Below, one piece after another: positions 46,384 through 53,830 of a DNA stretch of 64,000 nucleotides (positions are counted from its first letter, which is position 1; the number at the start of each line of letters is the position of its first letter). Made by a program: the position numbers and the translations under genes. Under the pieces are notes generated by a model, which ran no database searches, was not told the origin of the DNA, and saw only the letters and a list, made by a program, of their open reading frames with translations. This DNA comes from Halobacteriovoraceae bacterium (GTDB lineage: Bacteria; Bdellovibrionota; Bacteriovoracia; Bacteriovoracales; Bacteriovoracaceae). Where the stretch lies: contig PAMZ01000021.1 in assembly GCA_002707495.1 (NCBI GenBank), positions 227,373 through 291,372 on the forward strand. The letters run 5' to 3'.

Positions 46384-46673
46384 TCTAGTGCTTCCTTGTT
46401 AAGCTTCGTATAAGGGCTATCGCAAAATGACTTTCCTCCCGTATGACCGGGGCATTGCCATGTTCTCAGAAGATCAACTGATATTAAACTTGCGCCCCCA
46501 TGAAAAGCAATATAGCTGACAGGATCAAAAGTACTCGTTTTGATGGTTCCAGGTTTTTGGTCTTGCGGATCGGATATTTTATTTTTTACAAGATATTGAT
46601 ACACGCGATATTCTCCAAGCGCTAAGCTTGGGAGTAGTAGTGTAAAAATGAGGAGTAAAAATCTTACTGTAAT
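46380..46673 (-). CDS. Small exported protein with probable ATT start
   Basis: From an ATT codon at 46673 the frame gives 97 residues beginning with a typical signal peptide (M)TVRFLLLIFTLLLPSLA, then EYRVYQYLVKN and a mature part with FHGGASLISVDLLRT and two Cys (WQCPG, SFCDS). AAGGAG stands eight bases before the ATT. There is no ATG, GTG or TTG between the preceding in-frame stop and the signal peptide. The first conventional start, GTG 46604, also has a GGAG but would remove the signal peptide and give 74 residues. No family recognised; middle gene of a three-gene run. Confidence 0.6.
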   Translation of the reverse strand: MTVRFLLLIFTLLLPSLALGEYRVYQYLVKNKISDPQDQKPGTIKTSTFDPVSYIAFHGGASLISVDLLRTWQCPGHTGGKSFCDSPYTKLNKEALE

Positions 46674-47005
46674 GTTTTAGTCTCCTTAAGAATGTCTTCT
46701 TCAACCACTCTAAAGAAAGCTCTGATAAATTCTTGTCGTGAAACTTTATCCATCGATATTAGGGCGGTTCTTTTTCTTTCAACGGTATTGTGTCTGGCCA
46801 GTAAGTTAAAAACGTGGCGAACATTATGTGTCGCTTTTCTTGTGGGCATAGAGCTTTCCACCGGGAGAGTTTCATTTAGCCACTCCTCAAAAAACAGGGG
46901 ATAATGTCCATACTTTGCCATCTCTAGATAATTTCTATACTCAACCTTTGGTGTAGATTCTAGAGGAGTTGAAGGGGTGGATTTTTCAATAATTTTCTCG
47001 CACAT
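46664..47005 (-). CDS. Small protein of unknown function
   Basis: 113 residues, cytoplasmic, mostly helical. Contains a Ser/Thr/Pro-rich start, then YRNYLEMAKYGHYPLFFEEW and HNVRHVFNLLARHNTVERKR, perhaps nucleic-acid or protein binding. ATG preceded by GGAGG. It is first in a run with the small exported protein and the coiled-coil/Hsp20 protein, each overlapping the next. No family recognised. Confidence 0.6.
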   Translation of the reverse strand: MCEKIIEKSTPSTPLESTPKVEYRNYLEMAKYGHYPLFFEEWLNETLPVESSMPTRKATHNVRHVFNLLARHNTVERKRTALISMDKVSRQEFIRAFFRVVEEDILKETKTLQ

Positions 47006-47097
47006 ATTACCTCCGCACTTCTTAATTTTATAATTCCTATCAAATATTCGGTAGATGACAGATTTTTCCTGCTAGATCGTGCACCGGGAACGCATAG

Positions 47098-47106
47098 TGC
47101 TATACT
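47098..47106 (+). promoter_or_regulatory. Extended -10 promoter element
   Basis: TGCTATACT: a TATACT hexamer preceded by the TGN extension. The same nine bases occur before the MnmA-like gene at 53793-53801. No good -35 is seen, as expected for extended -10 promoters. Confidence 0.5.
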
Positions 47107-47122
47107 AGTCTTGGAGGTTTGC

Positions 47123-47974
47123 GTGCTTAAATCCTTGTATTTTTGTGAGGCTTGTAGAAAACAGCTACCAGATGTATCTGAAATTCATTATGTTGAGGAA
47201 AATTCAGACCGAGGATTTTGCTCGGACAAGTGTATTATGGACTTTTATAGGCCATTTTTGCAGGTCCTGGAAAAAGAAGAGGCAGAGTTCCGAAAGCTTC
47301 TTGATATTGAACAAGAAGATCCTTTTCTAGAAGTCACTTCATCTCAAAACTATTTGCAACAAGCCTTAAAGAGACCTCAAGAAATTTGGGTCGTCACAAA
47401 TGACTTGGATCAGAGCTTTTATACTCATATCTTAAAGATTCAGCATAAACAACAGAGCTTGTATTTCATATTAATATGCTCTTATGTAGAGGGAGACCCA
47501 GCATTTGTCTTTTATCGTATGGCCACTCAGCATATTGAACTTGTTGAGAAATACAGAAGAGACGATGTTTATAAGGGTGAATCTAGTCAACAGTCAGTAA
47601 GTGCTAGAGTTCCTTCGGAAGTATTTGAATCAGTTGAGTTTAAAAAGTCTAAGTTATTAGCTGAAATGCTCACTGACCGAAGTCCCCATGATATTGCGCT
47701 AGAGGACTTTGTTAATTACGAACAATTTTTTCAACAAACTTTGGAAGATCCAGACGAAGTCTTTGAGAAACTAGATGATGAATCAGACACAATTCACACC
47801 TATATTAAATCTTTCAAGTTGGGTGATGAGTCTTTTTTTTACGTAGTGGTTGGACTGCTCTATGAGAGCGAAGACCCCATGATTATTCCGATAATATCTT
47901 TTCCTTCGGTTGATAAAAAGATGTATCCGCAATATGCTCAAGGTCAAAAAGTAATAAACAAACTTCGCAACTAG
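47123..47974 (+). CDS. Zinc-finger protein with two BECR-nuclease-like repeats
   Basis: 283 residues, starting at GTG 47123 five bases after GGAGG. C8, C11, C33 and C37 (CxxC...FCSDKC) form a TRASH/MYM-like zinc finger. Two related segments follow: NYLQQALKRPQEIWVV...YFILICSYV and NYEQFFQQTLEDPDEVFE...SFFYVVVGLLY. The TLxxPDEVxE...Yxxxf...fxxVVV pattern recalls phage-type barnase/EndoU/colicin/RelE-like (BECR) nuclease folds. Whether either copy is active cannot be judged. TTG 47111 is an alternative start without a ribosome site. Confidence 0.6.
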   Translation: MLKSLYFCEACRKQLPDVSEIHYVEENSDRGFCSDKCIMDFYRPFLQVLEKEEAEFRKLLDIEQEDPFLEVTSSQNYLQQALKRPQEIWVVTNDLDQSFYTHILKIQHKQQSLYFILICSYVEGDPAFVFYRMATQHIELVEKYRRDDVYKGESSQQSVSARVPSEVFESVEFKKSKLLAEMLTDRSPHDIALEDFVNYEQFFQQTLEDPDEVFEKLDDESDTIHTYIKSFKLGDESFFYVVVGLLYESEDPMIIPIISFPSVDKKMYPQYAQGQKVINKLRN

Positions 47975-48633
47975 TCTAGAGGATAGACTTGTTTATAGTC
48001 GTTAGAATACACTTGAACAAATTGAGTACAAACTGAGTTCGCATAATTGTCGGCAGCTTGCATACATTGGGCATCATACTGGCAGCCGGGGTAGGCTGAG
48101 ATAAAATCTACCTTTGCTGACATACATTGCATATAAGCGTTGATGGCAGTGGCCTTAACAACCATGACACCATTGATGGCCTCGCCTCTCTCTTTGGTTA
48201 GTATCATATTGTACTCTCGACCTGCTTGATTTTTTACACACTCAGCAATACCGAGTTTAAACGACTGATTATTGCTTTGGACATGAACTGGAACAAAGCA
48301 AGTACCATGTTGAAGATCTGAATTTTGCATTTTTAGCTTAAATCTGTTTTCTTGATTTTGGTTTTGGCAAAGGGCAAAGCTTCCTATATTTGATACAAAG
48401 TACTGATAATCTAAAATGCAATTCTCAAATCCTGGCATCTGATCGCCACCGTCATCAGGGTTGACGGGGGTTACATTGTCGCCGCCGCCACCGTCTTCAT
48501 CGCCGATCGCTGGATCAGTAAAATTTTGGGTGTTACCACTAGTTCCTGTTTGGTTACTCGGAATACGTGTCCTAGTAGGTTGGTCACAAGCCTGGGTAAA
48601 TATCAATATCGATGCAAAGATTAAACTTTTCAT
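47971..48633 (-). CDS. Cys-rich lipoprotein of unknown function
   Basis: 220 residues. Lipoprotein signal MKSLIFASILIFTQAC, Cys16 modified. A Thr/Asn/Gly/Asp-rich linker (GDEDGGGGDN) leads to a domain with about eight Cys (ENCILDY, FALCQNQ, HGTCFVPV, AECVKNQ, YMQCMSA, PGCQYDAQCM, SVCTQF). Starts further upstream would break the signal peptide. Family not recognised. Its stop shares CTAG with the convergent zinc-finger gene. Confidence 0.68.
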   Translation of the reverse strand: MKSLIFASILIFTQACDQPTRTRIPSNQTGTSGNTQNFTDPAIGDEDGGGGDNVTPVNPDDGGDQMPGFENCILDYQYFVSNIGSFALCQNQNQENRFKLKMQNSDLQHGTCFVPVHVQSNNQSFKLGIAECVKNQAGREYNMILTKERGEAINGVMVVKATAINAYMQCMSAKVDFISAYPGCQYDAQCMQAADNYANSVCTQFVQVYSNDYKQVYPLD

Positions 48634-48706
48634 GTTGATATTATCGGTAAGGTTTTCCATTTCCTTAAACATTTTTCTTATTATTAAGTTAACTTCCTAA
48701 AATCAC

Positions 48707-48712
48707 GATAAG
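48707..48712 (+). promoter_or_regulatory. Weak -10 box (GATAAG) six bases before the start at 48719
   Basis: GATAAG (4 of 6 to consensus) stands six bases before ATG 48719, with no ribosome site. TTAAGT at 48684-48689 is a poor -35 at 17 bases. Listed because the spacing recurs in this window. Confidence 0.25.
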
Positions 48713-48718
48713 ATTGCT

Positions 48719-50008
48719 ATGAAAGGTATTTTAATTGCGTTATTAACGATGGCGATTTTTGTTGTGGGAGGTGCTCTTTATATTATTGCCTATCCTTATT
48801 ATACCTATAATAAAATTGTTAATTCGAACTATAAAATGAGCTGGTTCTACCTCAATAAATATAGCTCTGATTATATTTCACCCAGTAGACCTCAAGACAT
48901 TAATTATCAAAAAATTAAGAACCCTGAAACTTGGCAAAAATTTCATTTTGGGGACTTGTTAATTCCATTACCTAATCCTAGCAAAAGTCCATTTTATACA
49001 ATTGTTCCTAACCTTACTTACGATAAAAAAAATAAGTCCACTCAATTTAGCTTGGCGATCAGCAGCATAAGTGGAAATGAATACACGAGGATATACTCAC
49101 TTCCTTATGGTCCTTTTCCAGACTATCTCACAGATCAAAAACTTTTTGATCTTCCTGTTGTAAGATCTGCGGTGACGAAAAATAAAAGTGATCAAATATG
49201 GAAAGACGTTTTCACCAAGTCCATTTCAAAATGGGACATACCCTTGGAGGAGATGGCCTATAACCTCTATTTACTAAATTTTAGATCAAGATTCATAGGA
49301 CCAAAGGTAAAATCATTCTTCTTAGTCAAAGATACTCTTAAAGTGATTATGGAAGTTGAAACTGAGGATAAAGATTATAAAACAGAAATTATTTTTGAAA
49401 AGAGGGGCAGTCGTCTTTTCTCGTATATGATTCAATCTAGGATTACTGATAAGGGTGCTGATAGAATTAGAGATCATATTGTCCAGAATACCGAATATCT
49501 GGAATCAACTCCAACATTGACGGATATTATATATAGTGAGTTCAAAAATCTAGATTATATCAAACAGACAGGGCCAACGGGAATGCTTTATCTCATTTCA
49601 GCTTGGAGTCATAATAAGTCTAGAGTTGAAGTCTTTGAAAGGGCCATTCTCCATTTAGAAAGAGGCGCCTTCTCTCAATGGCAAAAAAATAAAAACTCCT
49701 CGAAGCCAGAGCCAAATTATAAGGCACCAAATATACTTCAACTAAAGCCTCTTTATATGTTTTATTATCATCGCTTTGGAAAGTTTTACTCAAACATAGA
49801 TGTTCCAGGGTTGGATTTAAGTCAAAATATGATGCTGATAAAAAATGTTTCTCAAGAAAAGAGAAAAAAAGAGCTAGAAGAGTACCGAGAGTCTCGGCAG
49901 ATTAAAGTGCGAACAAAGGATCTCTCGGTTCAAGAGGAATTTGATAGGCTCATCGAAAAGACGAAAGATCAAACTAAGTCTCGAGAAAAAACGATTCGAA
50001 TTGATTAG
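48719..50008 (+). CDS. Membrane-anchored protein of unknown function
   Basis: 429 residues with one N-terminal hydrophobic segment (about 4-30) and the rest presumably periplasmic. The body is mixed alpha/beta (NKIVNSNYKMSWFYLNKY, IPLEEMAYNLYLLNFRSRF, FEKRGSRLFSYMIQSRI), and the last 50 residues are strongly charged and helical. No family recognised. The stop overlaps that of the convergent amidohydrolase gene (TTAG). Confidence 0.6.
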   Translation: MKGILIALLTMAIFVVGGALYIIAYPYYTYNKIVNSNYKMSWFYLNKYSSDYISPSRPQDINYQKIKNPETWQKFHFGDLLIPLPNPSKSPFYTIVPNLTYDKKNKSTQFSLAISSISGNEYTRIYSLPYGPFPDYLTDQKLFDLPVVRSAVTKNKSDQIWKDVFTKSISKWDIPLEEMAYNLYLLNFRSRFIGPKVKSFFLVKDTLKVIMEVETEDKDYKTEIIFEKRGSRLFSYMIQSRITDKGADRIRDHIVQNTEYLESTPTLTDIIYSEFKNLDYIKQTGPTGMLYLISAWSHNKSRVEVFERAILHLERGAFSQWQKNKNSSKPEPNYKAPNILQLKPLYMFYYHRFGKFYSNIDVPGLDLSQNMMLIKNVSQEKRKKELEEYRESRQIKVRTKDLSVQEEFDRLIEKTKDQTKSREKTIRID

Positions 50009-50817
50009 TACTTAGGACGGAAAAACTTTTCAAACCCTTCGATGAGACATTGAGTGAGGATTGGCTTTAGCTTATCTGTGAGCGGTCTTTTCATCTCCTT
50101 AGTAAGCTCATCCATATAGATCGCCCTAGAGATTTCAATTTGAATATTGTCCCCAGTTGGATAAGTTTGGTCAACATATTGAGTGATATGACCACCGACG
50201 TAAGGATCGTTTATGGTGACTTCCGGATAATTTTCCTTGAGTTTTTGTTGGTAGAACTCAATAAACTTCTCATTACAGGTTATGCCTTTTTGGTCGCTCA
50301 AACAAAAATCTGGTCTTTCAATTTTTTGGTTTGGATTTTTCTTGAGATGATATTCTTCAGCGCGTGAAGGCATACTATGTAAGTCAATAAAATTGGGTTG
50401 CTCTGTAAAATTCTTCAACTCTTCCATAAGAGTTCTAATGACTTCAAAATAAGGATCATAATACTTTCCAAGGAGGGTATGAGCTAGCTCAGAGGATGGA
50501 ATGTCCTTGACGACTTTAACTCCTTTGGAGTTTTCTTTCCAATTTAGGAGGGCCATATCTCTGGATCTATTTAAATCGATCGCGGTTCTAATGATATTAG
50601 AATATACGACGGCAATCCCAGCTTCTGTGAGAGCCTCAATATCTACAAGTTCATGAACTCTCCAGTCCGCATCTTGAGCTAAGTGATTGAAATCTTCAAT
50701 TAAATAAGGGGCTATATCCTTTGGGATAGTTTCCCCTGAGTGTGGGATGGATAAAACTCCAATAAATCGGTTCTTGGGTGCAAAATAATTTAAAATTGGG
50801 TTCGGATCAAGTTTCAT
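50005..50817 (-). CDS. N-formylglutamate amidohydrolase family protein
   Basis: 270 residues matching the FGase/HutG2 family of zinc amidohydrolases. Seen: LSIPHSGETIP, DADWRVHELVD, RTAIDLNRSR, NFIDLHSMPSR and QIEISRAIYMD, the usual order of the conserved blocks. The reaction would be deformylation of N-formylglutamate in histidine degradation, but no hut genes are nearby and family members vary in substrate. ATG 50841 would add eight residues; neither start has a clear ribosome site. Confidence 0.82.
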   Translation of the reverse strand: MKLDPNPILNYFAPKNRFIGVLSIPHSGETIPKDIAPYLIEDFNHLAQDADWRVHELVDIEALTEAGIAVVYSNIIRTAIDLNRSRDMALLNWKENSKGVKVVKDIPSSELAHTLLGKYYDPYFEVIRTLMEELKNFTEQPNFIDLHSMPSRAEEYHLKKNPNQKIERPDFCLSDQKGITCNEKFIEFYQQKLKENYPEVTINDPYVGGHITQYVDQTYPTGDNIQIEISRAIYMDELTKEMKRPLTDKLKPILTQCLIEGFEKFFRPKY

Positions 50818-50888
50818 AAGTATGTAAAATTTAACATACATTCTAGTTTAATGTAAAAACCATCTTTAGGCCGTTAAAGTATTGTCCT

Positions 50889-52187
50889 ATGAAATTTCCA
50901 GGTAGAAGAAAGACAAAACATTATTTTCCCGTTACCGAAAAGGGCAGATCGGCTATAGGGGAAACTATCAATCAAACCTCAGATGTATTTATTGTTGGTC
51001 TGGATCAATTATTGGTTGATATCGAAATAGAAACTACTGACGAGTTTTTAGAAAAGCATAGTTTTAAAAAGGGTCAATCTTTTATAATTGACGATGATTT
51101 GTGTGAAAAAATATATCAAGATGCTCGAGAAAAAAACCTCGTTAGAGGGGAGTTTCCTGGCGGGGCGATTGGTAATACCCTACATAATTATAGTGTTCTT
51201 TCTGAAAACTCTTGTTTTGCCCTAGGGGCCATTAAAAAGGAGATTGAAGTAGGGGATTATGCCTATCGTTATCTTTGTAAAACCTCTGGTTTGGTCGATA
51301 TGAGTTACCTGCAACCAGCACAAAGACCCATGGGTAGGGCCTTATGTTTTATTTCACCTGATCTTGAGCGTACCTTTGCCATCTCCAAAGGTTGTATGAA
51401 CGAATATCATGAAGACAGCATCCCTATCGAGGTTCTCAAAAAAGCTTCAGCATTTCTTATTTCTGCCTATACCCTAAGGGATGAAAATGAACCCGTTTTT
51501 AAAGCGAGTTTAAGGGCCTGTGAGTTGGCAAAAGAGGTGGGCGTACCTGTCGTTCTTTCACTTGGCACGAGTCACCTCGTTTCACAAAAAAGGGATTTTC
51601 TAAGGGAGTTTACTAAAAATTATGTAACTGTTTTAGCGATGAATGCTGAAGAGGCTTTTGAGCTAACAAAAAAAGAAGACGCTCTTTTGGCCGCAGAAGA
51701 GGCACTTGATTTAGTAGACCTAGCCTTGGTAACTGTTGGGAAAAAAGGCTTGTATTTAGCCTCCTATACGGATGAAAAACTCAAGCGAAGCACTAATGAG
51801 CCGCTAGTGACTAAATCCATTGTCAACTATAATGAATTTGAATATTCAAGAGGGATGAGAAAACGAGATTGTGAAACTCCCTTAAAAATATACACCCATA
51901 TAAATCCATTTAATGGTGGACCTTTAAGAATCAAAAATACTAATGGAGCTGGTGATGCTGCTCTTGCCGCTTTGTTGCACGATATATCTGCTAATGATCA
52001 TCATCGAATGCAAATTCCAAATTCACCAAAGCATGATGCTCAGTATTTAACTTACTCCTCAATTTCTCAGATTAGTAAATATTGTAATCGAGTCAGCTTT
52101 GAAGTTCTCTCCCAAAATTCTCCACGGTTATTTAAAGGGCTCCCAGAGAGAGAAGACTCATTGGAAGATGGCTATTGGAGTAAGTAG
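50889..52187 (+). CDS. gsk: Inosine/guanosine kinase
   Basis: PfkB/ribokinase-family enzyme that phosphorylates guanosine and inosine in purine salvage. The opening MKFPGRRKTKHYFPV is nearly that of E. coli Gsk, and 432 residues matches its size. GGAIGNTLHNY near residue 90 is the substrate loop; NTNGAGDAALAALLHD holds the catalytic Asp and anion hole. Purine salvage suits an organism that lives on nucleotides from other cells (inference). Its last base is the first base of the next start codon. Confidence 0.92.
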   Translation: MKFPGRRKTKHYFPVTEKGRSAIGETINQTSDVFIVGLDQLLVDIEIETTDEFLEKHSFKKGQSFIIDDDLCEKIYQDAREKNLVRGEFPGGAIGNTLHNYSVLSENSCFALGAIKKEIEVGDYAYRYLCKTSGLVDMSYLQPAQRPMGRALCFISPDLERTFAISKGCMNEYHEDSIPIEVLKKASAFLISAYTLRDENEPVFKASLRACELAKEVGVPVVLSLGTSHLVSQKRDFLREFTKNYVTVLAMNAEEAFELTKKEDALLAAEEALDLVDLALVTVGKKGLYLASYTDEKLKRSTNEPLVTKSIVNYNEFEYSRGMRKRDCETPLKIYTHINPFNGGPLRIKNTNGAGDAALAALLHDISANDHHRMQIPNSPKHDAQYLTYSSISQISKYCNRVSFEVLSQNSPRLFKGLPEREDSLEDGYWSK

Positions 52188-53131
52188 TGATCCAAAAATC
52201 TTCGGGAGCGCTTCTAAATGAGTATAAAGGTTACCTATTTGAATTCTTAGTCTGTAAAGAATTGCGCAATTATTTTTTACTCACACCTATTGAAACCGTA
52301 TTGAATGAAAATCAATTTACTATGCTGTCTCAGCAAGAAAGTTTTGTCAGAAATAATTATCCTAGCTTGATTAAGCAGCTTCCTGTATTGGCAAAAGAAA
52401 CGGCGAACAGAATTTGGGAATATTATAGTGATAAAAAAGTTGAAAATATTCTTCTCTCAGGCAAACAAAATACATCTTTAACTCCCGAACATTTCTCAGA
52501 AGAGGATATTGGTATTTTTCTTAAAGATTCTGGAGTAAAAAAAATTTCATTAAAGCTGGCGAAAAAAGGATTAGCTACCAATACTAAAAGTAGCGGTATC
52601 CTATCAATTTTAAAACGCTATTTTGATAGCCTTCAGCTGCAAGCTCAGTTCAATGATTTTATTGATATTGAATTTGAACATATGTCCAGAGACCTTCATA
52701 CCATCGAAGGAATTGAATATAGAGAAAATTTTAAAAATTGGAAAGATAATGAACTTCCAGAACTTCCTGGTCAACTGAATAGGGAATCTTCTGAAAGGCT
52801 CAAGCTCTACTACCAAAGTTTAGCTAAAAAGCTTTATGAGCTTACAAAAGAAATTGATGTGGATAAACTTAAGTCGGGACTAGCTCGATTGTCGGGATTT
52901 AGTCATCCAGATATAGTGCAAGTAACCTGCTTTTATATCGATGATTATTTGCTTGCAGGGGTGTCTGTGAAAGAAGAACTCAGCTTTGAAGGTCGTTTCA
53001 CTTGCAAGCAAAACAAGAGTTCTGTTGTTTTTCAATTCGATAGGTTAACAGTCCTTCTTAGGATTAAACCTATGAATCTTTTTACAAGCAAGGCTTATAA
53101 AGTAAACGCTTCTATTGAGTTTGCTGATTGA
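52187..53131 (+). CDS. Unknown protein, possible PD-(D/E)XK nuclease-like fold
   Basis: 314 residues, GTG start six bases after GGAG and overlapping gsk by one base. Not a recognised family. EYKGYLFEFLVCKELRNYF is a helix with an acidic residue (E19), and SEEDIGIFLKDSGVKKISLKLAKKG resembles the D...(S/E)XK core of restriction-type nucleases (D107, K123). The C-terminal part (DKLKSGLARLSGF, VQVTCFYIDDYLL) is unassigned. Could also be unrelated. No partner methylase is seen. Confidence 0.5.
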   Translation: MIQKSSGALLNEYKGYLFEFLVCKELRNYFLLTPIETVLNENQFTMLSQQESFVRNNYPSLIKQLPVLAKETANRIWEYYSDKKVENILLSGKQNTSLTPEHFSEEDIGIFLKDSGVKKISLKLAKKGLATNTKSSGILSILKRYFDSLQLQAQFNDFIDIEFEHMSRDLHTIEGIEYRENFKNWKDNELPELPGQLNRESSERLKLYYQSLAKKLYELTKEIDVDKLKSGLARLSGFSHPDIVQVTCFYIDDYLLAGVSVKEELSFEGRFTCKQNKSSVVFQFDRLTVLLRIKPMNLFTSKAYKVNASIEFAD

Positions 53132-53158
53132 TTTTATCTACGGGTTTGATCGATTCGT

Positions 53159-53755
53159 TTAGGCAACAAGTTTTAATTTCGCAAAGCTCTCTTCGACCAT
53201 GAAAGGATTAGATTTCTCAGAGAATTTGTTTTTTGCATCACGACCGATAATAATATTAGCCGTATCTAACCAGCAGTCCTGATCACTCGTTTGGATAAAT
53301 ATCTTTCTATTATTGTGAAGAGACTCATAATTTAAGCATTTTTTGAGTAGGCTGATATCTTCAGCATTAAGGTCACTGTGTGGATCTACTAAGAAAACCA
53401 TTTCTCTTTGTGCGAGAAGTGCTTTTACAAGAGATGTTAGCTTTAATGTTCTTTTATCTAAGCTTGCGATTGATCTTTCCATATTAGATACTTTAGCTAT
53501 CATAGCAATCAATTCTGGATTTTTAATCTCTTTTAAAAAATCTGATAAATTCACTTCGTTTTCTTTAATTAGTGAAGTGGGAATTGAGTCTAGAATTAAG
53601 TTCTCTTTTATCGTCATGTTATGATGAAGAGAGTCAGTTTCATTGGCATAGCTAAAGTCAATGACTCCTCTTTTACCCGAGAAACGTAGATAATAAAGAA
53701 AGTCTTTTAAACTATTTCTTTGGCCATTTTTTGAATCAAACAAATAAATATTCAT
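53159..53755 (-). CDS. Degenerate ABC-type ATPase domain protein
   Basis: 198 residues aligned with the C-terminal two thirds of an ABC ATPase. MTIKENLILDSI fits the post-Q-loop TVxENL region. SLDKRTLKLTSLVKALLAQ stands where LSGGQxxRVxLARALL is expected. FLVDPHSDLN replaces LLLDEPTSxLD, losing the catalytic Glu. FIQTSDQD replaces the H-loop STHD. No Walker A is present. All catalytic motifs are lost, so it is probably a pseudo-ATPase or regulator, or a decaying gene; the intact frame argues for function. Divergent from the MnmA-like gene. Confidence 0.6.
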   Translation of the reverse strand: MNIYLFDSKNGQRNSLKDFLYYLRFSGKRGVIDFSYANETDSLHHNMTIKENLILDSIPTSLIKENEVNLSDFLKEIKNPELIAMIAKVSNMERSIASLDKRTLKLTSLVKALLAQREMVFLVDPHSDLNAEDISLLKKCLNYESLHNNRKIFIQTSDQDCWLDTANIIIGRDAKNKFSEKSNPFMVEESFAKLKLVA

Positions 53756-53792
53756 ATTATTAATATCGGGTAGTGGGAAGATTAAATTAAAC

Positions 53793-53801
53793 TGCTATAC
53801 T
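53793..53801 (+). promoter_or_regulatory. Extended -10 promoter element
   Basis: TGCTATACT, identical to the element at 47098-47106, 29 bases before the start at 53831. No convincing -35. Confidence 0.5.
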
Positions 53802-53830
53802 GTAGGTAGGTAAATTTGTGGAGTACTGGA

